Source: Acidobacteriota bacterium (GTDB lineage Bacteria; Acidobacteriota; Terriglobia; Bryobacterales; Bryobacteraceae). From it: a stretch of 6,789 bases of DNA. The stretch spans positions 1-6,789 of the forward strand of contig VFZQ01000297.1 in assembly GCA_016871135.1 (NCBI GenBank), given 5' to 3'. A program made the position numbers and the translations under genes. Under the pieces are notes generated by a model, which searched no databases, was not told the origin of the DNA, and saw nothing but the letters and a program-made list of their open reading frames with translations. Of this stretch, positions 1-6,789 are shown one piece after another. Numbering within the stretch: the first letter of the stretch is position 1; each line of letters begins with the position of its first letter.

Positions 1-2441
1 GGCCGGTCATCGTCGACGACTCCGCCGGCATGCAGGCGGCCAAGCAGCAGCATCAGTCCGCGCTCGATCCGGGCCAGGGCGCGACGCGCATTTTCAAACT
101 TGGACCGGGCGGCGTGTTTGGCACGCAACAGCCGCAGATGACGCCGCAGATCGGCGCGACGAAGAAAGTTCCGCAGTGGCCGTTCCTCGGCCGGCTGTTT
201 AACGACGTGATTCTGAACGACGCGGAAGCGCAACGCGCCTCGGCGGCGTCGACGAAGACTTCGATGGCGCAGCGTGTGATCTTTGGCGCGGTGGCCGCGC
301 TCGCGTTGATCTACGCGATTCTGGCGACCGTCAGCTTCGCGGGCAATCGTACGCTCGAAAACGGCGCGATCGAAAACGCCAGGGGTATTGCGGGTGTGAA
401 TATCACCGATCCGAATGCACTGGTGGACTCGGCCTCGCTGGCGAAGCTGGAAGCGTTGCGCGTGACGTTGGCGCAGCTCGATCAGTACAAAACCGAAGGC
501 GCGCCGTGGAAGCTTCGCTGGGGCTTGTACTCGGGCAATGAGATGTATGCGCCCGTGAAAGAGATCTGGTGCCAGAAGTTCAATCAGACACTGCTGGGAC
601 CGACACATGGATCGATGCAACGGATGCTGAAAGGGCTGCCGGCGTCGCCGCAACCGACCGACGACTACGGTTCCTATTTCAGCGCGCTGCGAACCTATTT
701 GACGATCACGATCTACGGCGATAAATCGACGAAAGAGGCGACCTCGCCCGCGCTCTACAACGCGTGGTCGGCGGGCCGCGATGTCGGCGATCGCGCCCAA
801 CTGGCAAAGGCGCAGTTCGATTTCTACGCCGATTATTTGCGAACGTCGGGCGGTTGCCCGCTGCCGTTCGACGCCGAAGCCGGCGCGCGCGGCCGCAAGT
901 TCCTGGCGCAGTTCTCGGGTGTGGACTCGATCTATCAGTCGATGCTCGCCGCGGCCAACAAGGCCGTGAAACCCGTGAACTATAACAAGGACATCAAGGA
1001 CTCCGAGAAGATCATCGTCAACAACCGCGACGTCGCCGGTGCGTTCACCAAAGACGGCTTCGCGAAAATGTCGGACTTCATCAAGAACCCCGACCCGTTC
1101 TTCGGCGGAGACAAATGGGTGACTTGCGGCGAGCAGGCGAATCCCAAAGACACGGCGAGAACTTCCTGCGATTCCGGCTTGGCCATTAACCGTGCCGAAC
1201 TCGGCGGCAAGCTGCGGGATCTCTACACGGGCGATTACATCAAGGCATGGCGCACGTACTTCCGCAATTCGACATTCCAGAAGTACAAGGATCTGGAAGA
1301 CGCGACGCAGAAGCTCGATCAGATTGTCTCGAACGATACGCCGCTGATGGCGCTGTTCTGGCTGGCGACGAAGAACACCGATGTGAACGACGACAAGATT
1401 AAGCTCGCGTTCCAACCGGTGCGCGAAGTGGTGCCGCCGCCGGCGACGATTCAGAAGTATATCTACGCCGAGAAGAACGGGCCCTACATCGACTCGCTGG
1501 CCAAGCTGCAAAAGGCGCTGGCGGATGCGTTGCCGAATTTGAAGTCCGATCCGAACGCGGCGAACAAGCCGATCGACGCGGCGAGCGATTCGCGGCAGGT
1601 GTTGAAGGCCGCGGCGCGGACCTTTAATCCCGATCCGGAAGGCAAGGTGGACCAGATGTCGGCCAACCTCCTGGAAGATCCGATCAAGGAAGTCGAGCGG
1701 TTCTTGAAAGGGATGGGCAAGGACGAACTGAATGCGAAGGGTGCGGGCCTGTGTAATCAGCGCTTCGCGGGCTTGCGCGGCAAGTTTCCGTTTAATCCGG
1801 CGGCAAAGCCGGAGGCGACGCTGGCCGATGTGGCGACGGTGTTCCAGCCCGGTACGGGATCGATCTGGCAGTTCGTCGAAGGCGATCTGAAGAAGTACAT
1901 GAAAAAGGAAGGCGGCAAGTGGACGAGCATCAGCGAGGGCGGAATCAACATTAACCCCGCGTTCGTCGGTTTCGTGAATCAGGCGCAGCGCTTCTCCGAT
2001 ACGGTGTTCCCGGGCGGAGCGACGCAACCGCGCATGACCTACACGTTGACGCCGGTTCGTTCCGATGTCGTGACCGGATCGTCGCTAACGATCGACGGGC
2101 AATCGCAGAACTTCGGAGCCGCCGGTGGAGCGAAGCAGTTCACTTGGCCGGGCACGAGTCAGCAAGGCGTGAAGGGCGAGGTTAAGTTTGTCGGAGGCAC
2201 ATCGTTCGGCGTGGAGGAGGCTCCCGGGTTGTGGGGAATCTACCGGTTTATTTACGCCGCCGACACGTTGACTCCGTCCGGCAACGGACAAAGCATCGAG
2301 TGGAAGATGCGCCAGGGCCGCTCTGGCGCCATCATGCAGGTGGCGGGAAAACCGGCCAGTTACAAATTCGAAGTCAACGTGCCGATCTTCTCCCGCGAAT
2401 TTATTCAGAGCCTGCAATGCGTACCCCTGGTGGCGAAGTGA
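1..2441 (+). CDS. tssM: Type VI secretion membrane subunit TssM (IcmF family), 5'-truncated by window edge
   Basis: TssM is the inner-membrane core of the T6SS TssJLM complex and spans the periplasm towards the TssJ lipoprotein. The frame is open to the left edge (first full codon at 3, reading PVIVDDSAG before the ATG at 30), so that ATG is almost certainly internal. Numbering from it gives 803 residues, against roughly 1,150-1,300 for the family. Two N-terminal membrane helices and the cytoplasmic NTPase-like domain must lie upstream. Visible in order: a cytoplasmic end with the family-like PFLGRLFNDVIL (51-62); a transmembrane helix at about 83-104; then a periplasmic region with family landmarks GAFTKDGF (337-344), DYIKAW (402-407), DTPLMALFWLA (436-446) and FQPV (461-464). 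The C-terminal IcmF beta domain carries TIDGQSQNF (687-695), FTWPG (704-708) and GLWGIYRF (733-740). All six cysteines are periplasmic. No frameshift is seen. A kinase gene follows after 35 bp. Identity is confident from motif order; it rests on recall of the family, not a search. Confidence 0.93.
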   Translation, partial: PVIVDDSAGMQAAKQQHQSALDPGQGATRIFKLGPGGVFGTQQPQMTPQIGATKKVPQWPFLGRLFNDVILNDAEAQRASAASTKTSMAQRVIFGAVAALALIYAILATVSFAGNRTLENGAIENARGIAGVNITDPNALVDSASLAKLEALRVTLAQLDQYKTEGAPWKLRWGLYSGNEMYAPVKEIWCQKFNQTLLGPTHGSMQRMLKGLPASPQPTDDYGSYFSALRTYLTITIYGDKSTKEATSPALYNAWSAGRDVGDRAQLAKAQFDFYADYLRTSGGCPLPFDAEAGARGRKFLAQFSGVDSIYQSMLAAANKAVKPVNYNKDIKDSEKIIVNNRDVAGAFTKDGFAKMSDFIKNPDPFFGGDKWVTCGEQANPKDTARTSCDSGLAINRAELGGKLRDLYTGDYIKAWRTYFRNSTFQKYKDLEDATQKLDQIVSNDTPLMALFWLATKNTDVNDDKIKLAFQPVREVVPPPATIQKYIYAEKNGPYIDSLAKLQKALADALPNLKSDPNAANKPIDAASDSRQVLKAAARTFNPDPEGKVDQMSANLLEDPIKEVERFLKGMGKDELNAKGAGLCNQRFAGLRGKFPFNPAAKPEATLADVATVFQPGTGSIWQFVEGDLKKYMKKEGGKWTSISEGGININPAFVGFVNQAQRFSDTVFPGGATQPRMTYTLTPVRSDVVTGSSLTIDGQSQNFGAAGGAKQFTWPGTSQQGVKGEVKFVGGTSFGVEEAPGLWGIYRFIYAADTLTPSGNGQSIEWKMRQGRSGAIMQVAGKPASYKFEVNVPIFSREFIQSLQCVPLVAK

Positions 2442-2476
2442 TCCTTCGGTGATACTATGAGAACTCGGACTCTGCG

Positions 2477-3619
2477 ATGATGCAGCTACCAGCAAGAATC
2501 GGCAAGTACGAACTCCAGGAGTTCCTGGGGGGAGGTATGTCGCACGTCTACCGTGCGCAGGACACCGTTCTGGGCCGCATGGTGGCGGTAAAGATTCTCA
2601 CCGAACAGGGTTGTGCGGACGCGGAAGCAAAAGCTCGTTTCCTGCAAGAGGCGCGCGTGGCGTCGAGCATCGTTCATGAAAACATCATGAACGTCTACGA
2701 CTTCGGCGAGGAGGGCGGTAAGCCCTTCATCGTGATGGAATTCCTGAAGGGCCAGAGCTTGCGCGACGCGATCCGCTCCGGCGCGGCGGGCAATATCAGG
2801 AACCGGTTGACGCTGGCGGTGCAAATCGCCAAGGCGCTCGACTACATTCATCAGAAGAAGATCATCCACCGCGACATCAAGCCCGAGAATTTGCAGGTCG
2901 ATCAAACCGGCAAGATCAAACTGATGGATTTCGGTATCGCCAAGGCCGAGGGCATGCAGTTGACGCGCGCCGGTTTCACGCTCGGCACGCCGTACTACAT
3001 GGCGCCGGAACAGGTGCTCGGGCAACAGGTTACGCATCTGGTCGACGTCTACTCGTTCGGCATTTTGCTGTTCGAGTTGCTCACGGGCGCCAAGCCGATC
3101 ATGGGCGAGTCGATCGAGAAAATCTTCAACAAGATCTTGTACGAACCTCTCGACATGGCGCCGCTGCAGGCGGCCGGCGTGGAGCAGGAATTGCAGCGGA
3201 TCATCGCCAAGTGCACGTCGAAGCAGCCGCAGGACCGATATCCCAAGCTCTTTGACGCGGCGAGCGACATTGAGCGCTACCTCGGCGTACAGGGTTCGGT
3301 GCGCACGGTTACGACCTCGATGCCAACGATGAGCGCGCAGCAAGCGGCGCAAGCCGCGCAGCAGCAGCGGCCCGCTGGGATGCCGACCATGCCGACGCGC
3401 CCGACGACACAGCCCACGCAGGGCTGGCAGCCGACGCAGTCGACGCAGCAACCGCCCAATGCGACGATGGGCACGCAGCAAGTTCCCGAAGGCTTGCCGG
3501 GTTTTGTCAGTGTTCTTCCGGCGGCCCTACAGAATCAAACCGGCGTCATGGTCGTGGTGGCTATCGCCGTGTTGTTGGTGATGGGCCTCGTCTACTTCGT
3601 CATCAGTCTGCTAATTTAG
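2477..3619 (+). CDS. Tail-anchored Hanks-type Ser/Thr protein kinase, T6SS-linked
   Basis: Predicted to phosphorylate Ser/Thr on cytoplasmic targets; its place after tssM suggests a PpkA-like T6SS regulator (inference). All 380 residues are accounted for. The kinase domain is about 11-269, with VAVK lysine K39, helix-C glutamate E58, HRD 131-133 (D133), N138, DFG 151-153, activation-loop T163/T168/T171, APE 176-178, D190 and R254, so it should be active. The glycine loop LGGGMSHVY (17-25) is non-canonical. Residues 280-336 are a Gln/Thr/Pro/Ala-rich linker with five TQ pairs. A single hydrophobic helix at 357-379 ends the protein, leaving the kinase in the cytoplasm and essentially nothing outside. 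Two ATGs (2477, 2480) compete; the second gives an N-terminus MQLPAR identical to the next kinase and may be the true start. No good Shine-Dalgarno is seen. The gene is 35 bp after tssM and 7 bp before its paralogue, so an operon is likely. Confidence 0.93.
   Translation: MMQLPARIGKYELQEFLGGGMSHVYRAQDTVLGRMVAVKILTEQGCADAEAKARFLQEARVASSIVHENIMNVYDFGEEGGKPFIVMEFLKGQSLRDAIRSGAAGNIRNRLTLAVQIAKALDYIHQKKIIHRDIKPENLQVDQTGKIKLMDFGIAKAEGMQLTRAGFTLGTPYYMAPEQVLGQQVTHLVDVYSFGILLFELLTGAKPIMGESIEKIFNKILYEPLDMAPLQAAGVEQELQRIIAKCTSKQPQDRYPKLFDAASDIERYLGVQGSVRTVTTSMPTMSAQQAAQAAQQQRPAGMPTMPTRPTTQPTQGWQPTQSTQQPPNATMGTQQVPEGLPGFVSVLPAALQNQTGVMVVVAIAVLLVMGLVYFVISLLI
3335..3481 (+). repeat. Low-complexity Gln/Thr/Pro-rich linker coding region
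   Basis: This in-frame stretch of the first kinase gene codes for an Ala/Gln run followed by a Thr/Gln/Pro-rich tract. The hexamer ACGCAG, encoding Thr-Gln in frame, recurs at 3416, 3434, 3443 and 3473, with a related ACACAG just before. Spacing is irregular, so it is a degenerate compositional repeat and not a clean tandem array. It encodes the flexible tether between kinase domain and membrane anchor and has no counterpart in the paralogous kinase next door. Confidence 0.6.
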
Positions 3620-3626
3620 AGAAACT

Positions 3627-5312
3627 ATGCAACTTCCGGCGCGGTTCGCCAGATACGAGCTGCAGGAGTTCCTGGGCGGCGGGATGTCGCATGTCTACCG
3701 CGCGCTGGACACAGTGATCGGCCGCCAGGTAGCGGTGAAGATTCTTACCGAAGACGGCTGCCGCGACACCGAGGCCAAGGAGCGCTTTCTGCACGAAGCG
3801 CGGATGTCGGGCTCGATTTCGCACGACAACATCGTGACGATTCACGACTACGGCGAGGAACAAGGGCGACCCTACATCGCGATGGAGTTTCTGCGCGGCG
3901 GGGATCTGCGCGATGCGCTGCGAAAGAACCAGGCGGGCGATTTGCGCAACCGGTTGCGCATCGCGACCGAGTCGGCGGCGGCTTTGGAATACGTGCACAA
4001 CATGGGCATCATCCATCGCGACGTTAAGCCGGAGAATATTTTCATCGAGCAGTCCGGCCGTGCGAAGTTGATGGACTTCGGCATTTCGAAGGCCGCCGGC
4101 TTCAACATGACCAAAGCCGGCAACACGATGGGCACGCCTTACTACATGGCGCCGGAGCAGGTGCAGGGCGCCGACCTTACACCGCTGGTGGATGTCTATT
4201 CATTCGGCATCGTGCTGTACGAATTGTTCACGGGCGAGCGGCTCGTCACCGGCGACAGCATGGAGCGGCTGTTCTACGTCATTCTGCACGAAAACCCGGA
4301 TCCGGCGAAATTGGTGGCGGCGGGATTGCCGCAAGCGTTGATCGATTTGATCTTGCGGTGCACGGCCAAGAAACCGGAAGACCGGCTGCAGAGTTTTTCC
4401 GCGATCAAACAAGTTCTGATCGGCATCGCGTCTTCCGAGGTTCCGGCGGGTGCCCCGGCCGCGCCAAAGGCCGCGTCCAAGCCAGCAGAAGGTAGCGGCT
4501 TGAAGATGGGGCCGATCGTCGGAGTCGCGGCAGTCGCGGTGTTGGTGGGCGGCGGAGCGATCTGGTACTTGATGCAGGGCCAGACAAAACCGGCGGAGGA
4601 AAAGAAGGCTTCAACCGAATTGCCCGCGCTGTTGACGGCCAAGGGCGGAGACATGGTGTTGGTGGCGGCGGGCGAGTTTCTGTTCGGCTCGGCACGTTCG
4701 CCGGTGAAGACCCCGGCGTTCTACATCGACAAGACCGAAGTGCCGGTGAAGGCGTATCAGGAGTTCGCGGCGACGTCCGGACGAACCCTGCCGCCGGGCA
4801 ACGCCGCGGATAAGCCCATGCTACCGGTTGTAAATGTCTCCTTCGACGACGCAAGCGACTTTTGCAAATGGGCAGGCAAGCGGATGCCCGGCGAGTTCGA
4901 ATGGGAGAAAGCGGCGCGCGGCGGCGATGGGCGGGCGTTCCCCTGGGGTAGCAAGGAAGACCCCGAGAATGCGAACGTCGAGGAAAGCGCGAAGAAATTT
5001 GGCGAAGCGCCGACCGTGGTGGACAGCTTGGAACACGCCAAGAGTCCATTCGGCGCGCTGCACATGACCGGCAATGTCTGGGAGTGGGTGGAGCGCCCGC
5101 ATACGCCCAGCGTGAACGCGGTGGAGAGCTTCGCGAAGGCTTTGAAACCCGCGCCAACTCCGAGCGAACCGTGGCATTACATCAAGGGCGGCGCGTTCGA
5201 CCGTCCGCTGTCATCGGGGGTGGCGTTTGAGTTCTCCAGCATTCCCGCGCGGATGACGAGCCCAACAATCGGCTTTCGCTGCGCGCAGGACGCGCCGGCG
5301 AAACTACCATAG
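3627..5312 (+). CDS. Transmembrane Ser/Thr kinase with C-terminal FGE/SUMF1-like periplasmic domain
   Basis: A 561-residue bitopic kinase. The cytoplasmic kinase domain (about 10-266) has VAVK K38, E57, HRD 130-132 (D132), N137, DFG 150-152, activation-loop T162/T167/T170, APE 175-177, D189 and R253, so it looks active. An Ala/Pro/Lys linker leads to a transmembrane helix (about 295-316). Residues 340-554 match the FGE-sulfatase (SUMF1/EgtB/PvdO) fold: GGDMVLVAAGEFLFGS (340-355), VNVSFDDA (402-409), WAGKRMPGEFEWEKAARGG (415-433), MTGNVWEWV (480-488), KGGAF (520-524) and IGFRC (548-552). The domain has only two cysteines (C413, C552), neither in the paired arrangement needed for formylglycine oxidation, so a binding or sensing role is more likely than catalysis (inference). 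With one membrane pass the domain should be periplasmic. The start follows the previous gene by 7 bp, with only a weak GAGA before the ATG, so translational coupling is plausible. The kinase half is a close paralogue of the upstream kinase. Exact T6SS role is unproven. Confidence 0.93.
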   Translation: MQLPARFARYELQEFLGGGMSHVYRALDTVIGRQVAVKILTEDGCRDTEAKERFLHEARMSGSISHDNIVTIHDYGEEQGRPYIAMEFLRGGDLRDALRKNQAGDLRNRLRIATESAAALEYVHNMGIIHRDVKPENIFIEQSGRAKLMDFGISKAAGFNMTKAGNTMGTPYYMAPEQVQGADLTPLVDVYSFGIVLYELFTGERLVTGDSMERLFYVILHENPDPAKLVAAGLPQALIDLILRCTAKKPEDRLQSFSAIKQVLIGIASSEVPAGAPAAPKAASKPAEGSGLKMGPIVGVAAVAVLVGGGAIWYLMQGQTKPAEEKKASTELPALLTAKGGDMVLVAAGEFLFGSARSPVKTPAFYIDKTEVPVKAYQEFAATSGRTLPPGNAADKPMLPVVNVSFDDASDFCKWAGKRMPGEFEWEKAARGGDGRAFPWGSKEDPENANVEESAKKFGEAPTVVDSLEHAKSPFGALHMTGNVWEWVERPHTPSVNAVESFAKALKPAPTPSEPWHYIKGGAFDRPLSSGVAFEFSSIPARMTSPTIGFRCAQDAPAKLP

Positions 5313-6789
5313 CTTGCACTGCTTCTCCGGCTCGCGCACCATCGGATCGCCGCGCTTGCACGAGAACGCCTGATGGAACTCCGGCATGTTCATCAGCGTG
5401 GCGTTTGCGCGCCAGCGGGCGATGGGATGCGGATCGGTTTGCAGGCGCATGCGCATCGCTTCGGTCCGGGATTGCGATCCCCAGAGCCGCGCGAAAGCAA
5501 GGAAGAATCGCTGGTCGGCGGTGTAGCCGTCAAGCACCGGACCTGGTTGGCCGCGGAGCGAACGTTTGTAGGCCCGGTACGCCAGCGCGAGTCCGCCGAG
5601 ATCGCCAAGCGCTTCGCCGACGACAAGCCGTCCGTTGTGGCGCAAACCTACGCCGGTGTCGATCTCGTTGAACTGCTCGATCACGCATTGCGTCCGCGTC
5701 TCGAACTTCTTACGATCTTCGGGCGTCCACCAGTTCTTCAGGTTCCCGGAGAAGTCGTACTTCGAACCTTGATCATCGAAGCCGTGTCCCATTTCGTGCC
5801 CAATGACCGCGCCGATGGCGCCGTAGTTCACCGCGTCGTCGGCTTCCATGTCGAACAAGGGCGGCTGCAAAATGCCGGCGGGAAAGGCGATTTCGTTTTT
5901 CGGCGGGTTGTAATAGGCGTTAACGGTTGGCGGCGTCATGCCCCAGTCGATTCGATCAGCGGGCTTGCCGATTTTGGCGAGGCCGTATCCGCGCGTGGCG
6001 AGGCTTGCCGAGCGGAGGCTTTCGACGAACGCATCGCGCTGAATGGTCACGTCGGAGTAACTGCGCCACTGATCGGGGTAGCCGATCTTGGCCTCGAAGG
6101 CGCTCAACTTGGCGATGGCGTTCTTGCGCGTCGCCGGGTCCATCCACTCCTGCTTGCCGATCTCCTCGCTTAGCGTCGCGCGCAGGTTCTCGACGAGTAC
6201 GTTCATGCGCACCTTTGCGGTGGGCGGGAAGTGCTTCTTAACGAACACCTGGCCCAGCGCAAATCCGAGGGCGCTATCGACCGTGTCGGAACAGCGCTGC
6301 CAGCGCGGTAACGGTTCGCGCGTGCCGTTGAGCACCGTGCTGAAGAAACGGAAATTCTCGGCGGCGAAGTCAGCCGAGAGATTCCGCGCGGCGGCGTTGA
6401 TGACCCGCCACCGGAGCCACAGTTTCCACGTTTCCAGCGGCGCTTCGGCGAGCTGCTTGTTGAAGTGCTCCAGCGTCTTTGGCACGGCAACGTTGATGGG
6501 CGTATTGTGCGAGATCTTCAAGGCCGTAAAGGCGGCCTTCCAGTCGAACTCCGGTGCGAGCGCGGCCAGGCCGGCGAGGTCCTTCTTGTTGTAGCGCGCA
6601 TATGGATCGCGCATGTCGGCGCGCGCGGGCATCACGGCGGCGGCGGCGGTTTCAAAGGCAAGCAACGTTTCGCCTCCGGCGCCGAGGCCGGCATGTTTCA
6701 GTTGCGCATCGACATGCCTGACGAATTCGGCGCGGATCGACTTGGAGCGCTCATCGTCCTTCAAGTAGAAGTCGCGATCGCTAAGCGAG
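5304..6789 (-). CDS. M13 (neprilysin-like) zinc metallopeptidase, 5'-truncated by window edge
   Basis: A zinc endopeptidase of the neprilysin/PepO family, usually exported and acting on peptides outside the cytoplasm. The frame is open to the right edge: upstream of a TTG at 6764 it still reads SLSDRDFYLKDD, a family-typical stretch, so the TTG is not the start. About 495 residues are present; full-length members are about 650-700, so the signal sequence and first part lie outside. Numbering from the TTG codon: substrate-binding NAYY 282-285; zinc motif HEMGH 323-327 (ligands H323 and H327, catalytic E324); third-ligand motif GEALGDLGG 383-391 (E384, D388), a variant of the usual ENIAD; PHP 445-447 and R450 near the C-terminus; and a terminal CKLW like the family's CxxW ending. 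Four cysteines (158, 360, 469, 483) are compatible with an exported, disulfide-bonded protein. It converges on the kinase operon with 9 bp of overlap and is probably transcribed separately. No motif ties it to the T6SS. Confidence 0.95.
   Translation of the reverse strand, partial: SLSDRDFYLKDDERSKSIRAEFVRHVDAQLKHAGLGAGGETLLAFETAAAAVMPARADMRDPYARYNKKDLAGLAALAPEFDWKAAFTALKISHNTPINVAVPKTLEHFNKQLAEAPLETWKLWLRWRVINAAARNLSADFAAENFRFFSTVLNGTREPLPRWQRCSDTVDSALGFALGQVFVKKHFPPTAKVRMNVLVENLRATLSEEIGKQEWMDPATRKNAIAKLSAFEAKIGYPDQWRSYSDVTIQRDAFVESLRSASLATRGYGLAKIGKPADRIDWGMTPPTVNAYYNPPKNEIAFPAGILQPPLFDMEADDAVNYGAIGAVIGHEMGHGFDDQGSKYDFSGNLKNWWTPEDRKKFETRTQCVIEQFNEIDTGVGLRHNGRLVVGEALGDLGGLALAYRAYKRSLRGQPGPVLDGYTADQRFFLAFARLWGSQSRTEAMRMRLQTDPHPIARWRANATLMNMPEFHQAFSCKRGDPMVREPEKQCKLW

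Noticed and set aside
30..32. ATG at 30 as start codon of TssM
   Set aside because: The frame is open upstream to the edge, there is no ribosome-binding site before it, and the protein would lack the first two membrane helices and the NTPase-like domain of the family.
2450..2458. Possible extended -10 promoter element (TG-a-TACTAT) between tssM and the first kinase
   Set aside because: The -10 match is partial, no -35-like hexamer sits at the right distance, and the 35 bp gap is equally well explained by read-through from tssM.
2486..3481. 331-codon open frame on the minus strand, opposite the first kinase
   Set aside because: It is Arg/Leu-rich with no recognisable motif and lies exactly opposite a kinase with all catalytic residues. 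It is a typical antisense shadow of GC-rich coding DNA.
4405..5157. 250-codon open frame on the minus strand, opposite the second kinase
   Set aside because: Arg/Pro/Ser-rich composition with no domain. It is the shadow of the transmembrane and FGE-like coding region.
5100..5309. FGE-like C-terminus as a variable region of a diversity-generating retroelement
   Set aside because: FGE/C-type-lectin folds are known retroelement targets, but no reverse transcriptase, template repeat or duplicated segment of the 3' end is visible in the window.
5373..6173. 266-codon open frame on the plus strand, opposite the M13 peptidase
   Set aside because: It lies opposite a well-supported peptidase with an intact zinc site, has no recognisable family features, and other overlapping frames occur there too.
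6762..6764. TTG at 6764 as start codon of the M13 peptidase
   Set aside because: The frame continues upstream to the window edge with family-typical sequence (SLSDRDFYLKDD), so the gene is truncated by the window and does not start here.
5304..6789. M13 peptidase as a T6SS cargo effector
   Set aside because: It is on the opposite strand, has no visible VgrG, PAAR, Hcp or adaptor neighbour, and M13 peptidases are common housekeeping exported enzymes. Adjacency alone is not enough.

Overview
The window is GC-rich (roughly 60%), densely coding DNA with four real genes and almost no intergenic space. Three genes run left to right and one converges on them from the right edge. The gene content suggests an environmental Gram-negative bacterium: the 3' part of a type VI secretion (T6SS) tssM gene, two Hanks-type Ser/Thr kinases, a formylglycine-generating-enzyme (FGE)-like domain and an M13 metallopeptidase. 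This combination, and the style of the proteins, fits an acidobacterium (Bryobacterales/Solibacter-like) best. That placement is inference from protein style; there is no rRNA or other marker in the window.

Left (1-2441, + strand): the C-terminal two thirds of TssM/IcmF, the inner-membrane protein of the T6SS membrane complex. It is open to the left edge. Middle (2477-5312, + strand): two paralogous membrane-anchored Ser/Thr kinases in tandem, about 59% identical over the kinase domain by hand alignment. The first ends in a Gln/Thr/Pro-rich linker and a C-terminal tail anchor. The second continues through a transmembrane helix into a predicted periplasmic FGE/SUMF1-like domain that lacks the catalytic cysteine pair. 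Right (5304-6789, - strand): an M13 (neprilysin-like) zinc metallopeptidase, open to the right edge, whose stop codon overlaps the end of the second kinase gene tail-to-tail by 9 bp.

The spacings of 35 bp and 7 bp suggest that tssM and the two kinases are co-transcribed. By analogy with the PpkA/PppA/Fha threonine-phosphorylation pathway of other T6SSs, the kinases are good candidates for post-translational control of the secretion system. The second kinase would be able to sense the periplasm through its FGE-like domain. The peptidase has no visible functional link to the T6SS and is probably the edge of a separate unit. No RNA genes, CRISPR arrays, insertion sequences, origins or attachment sites were seen, and no gene-free stretch exceeds 35 bp.
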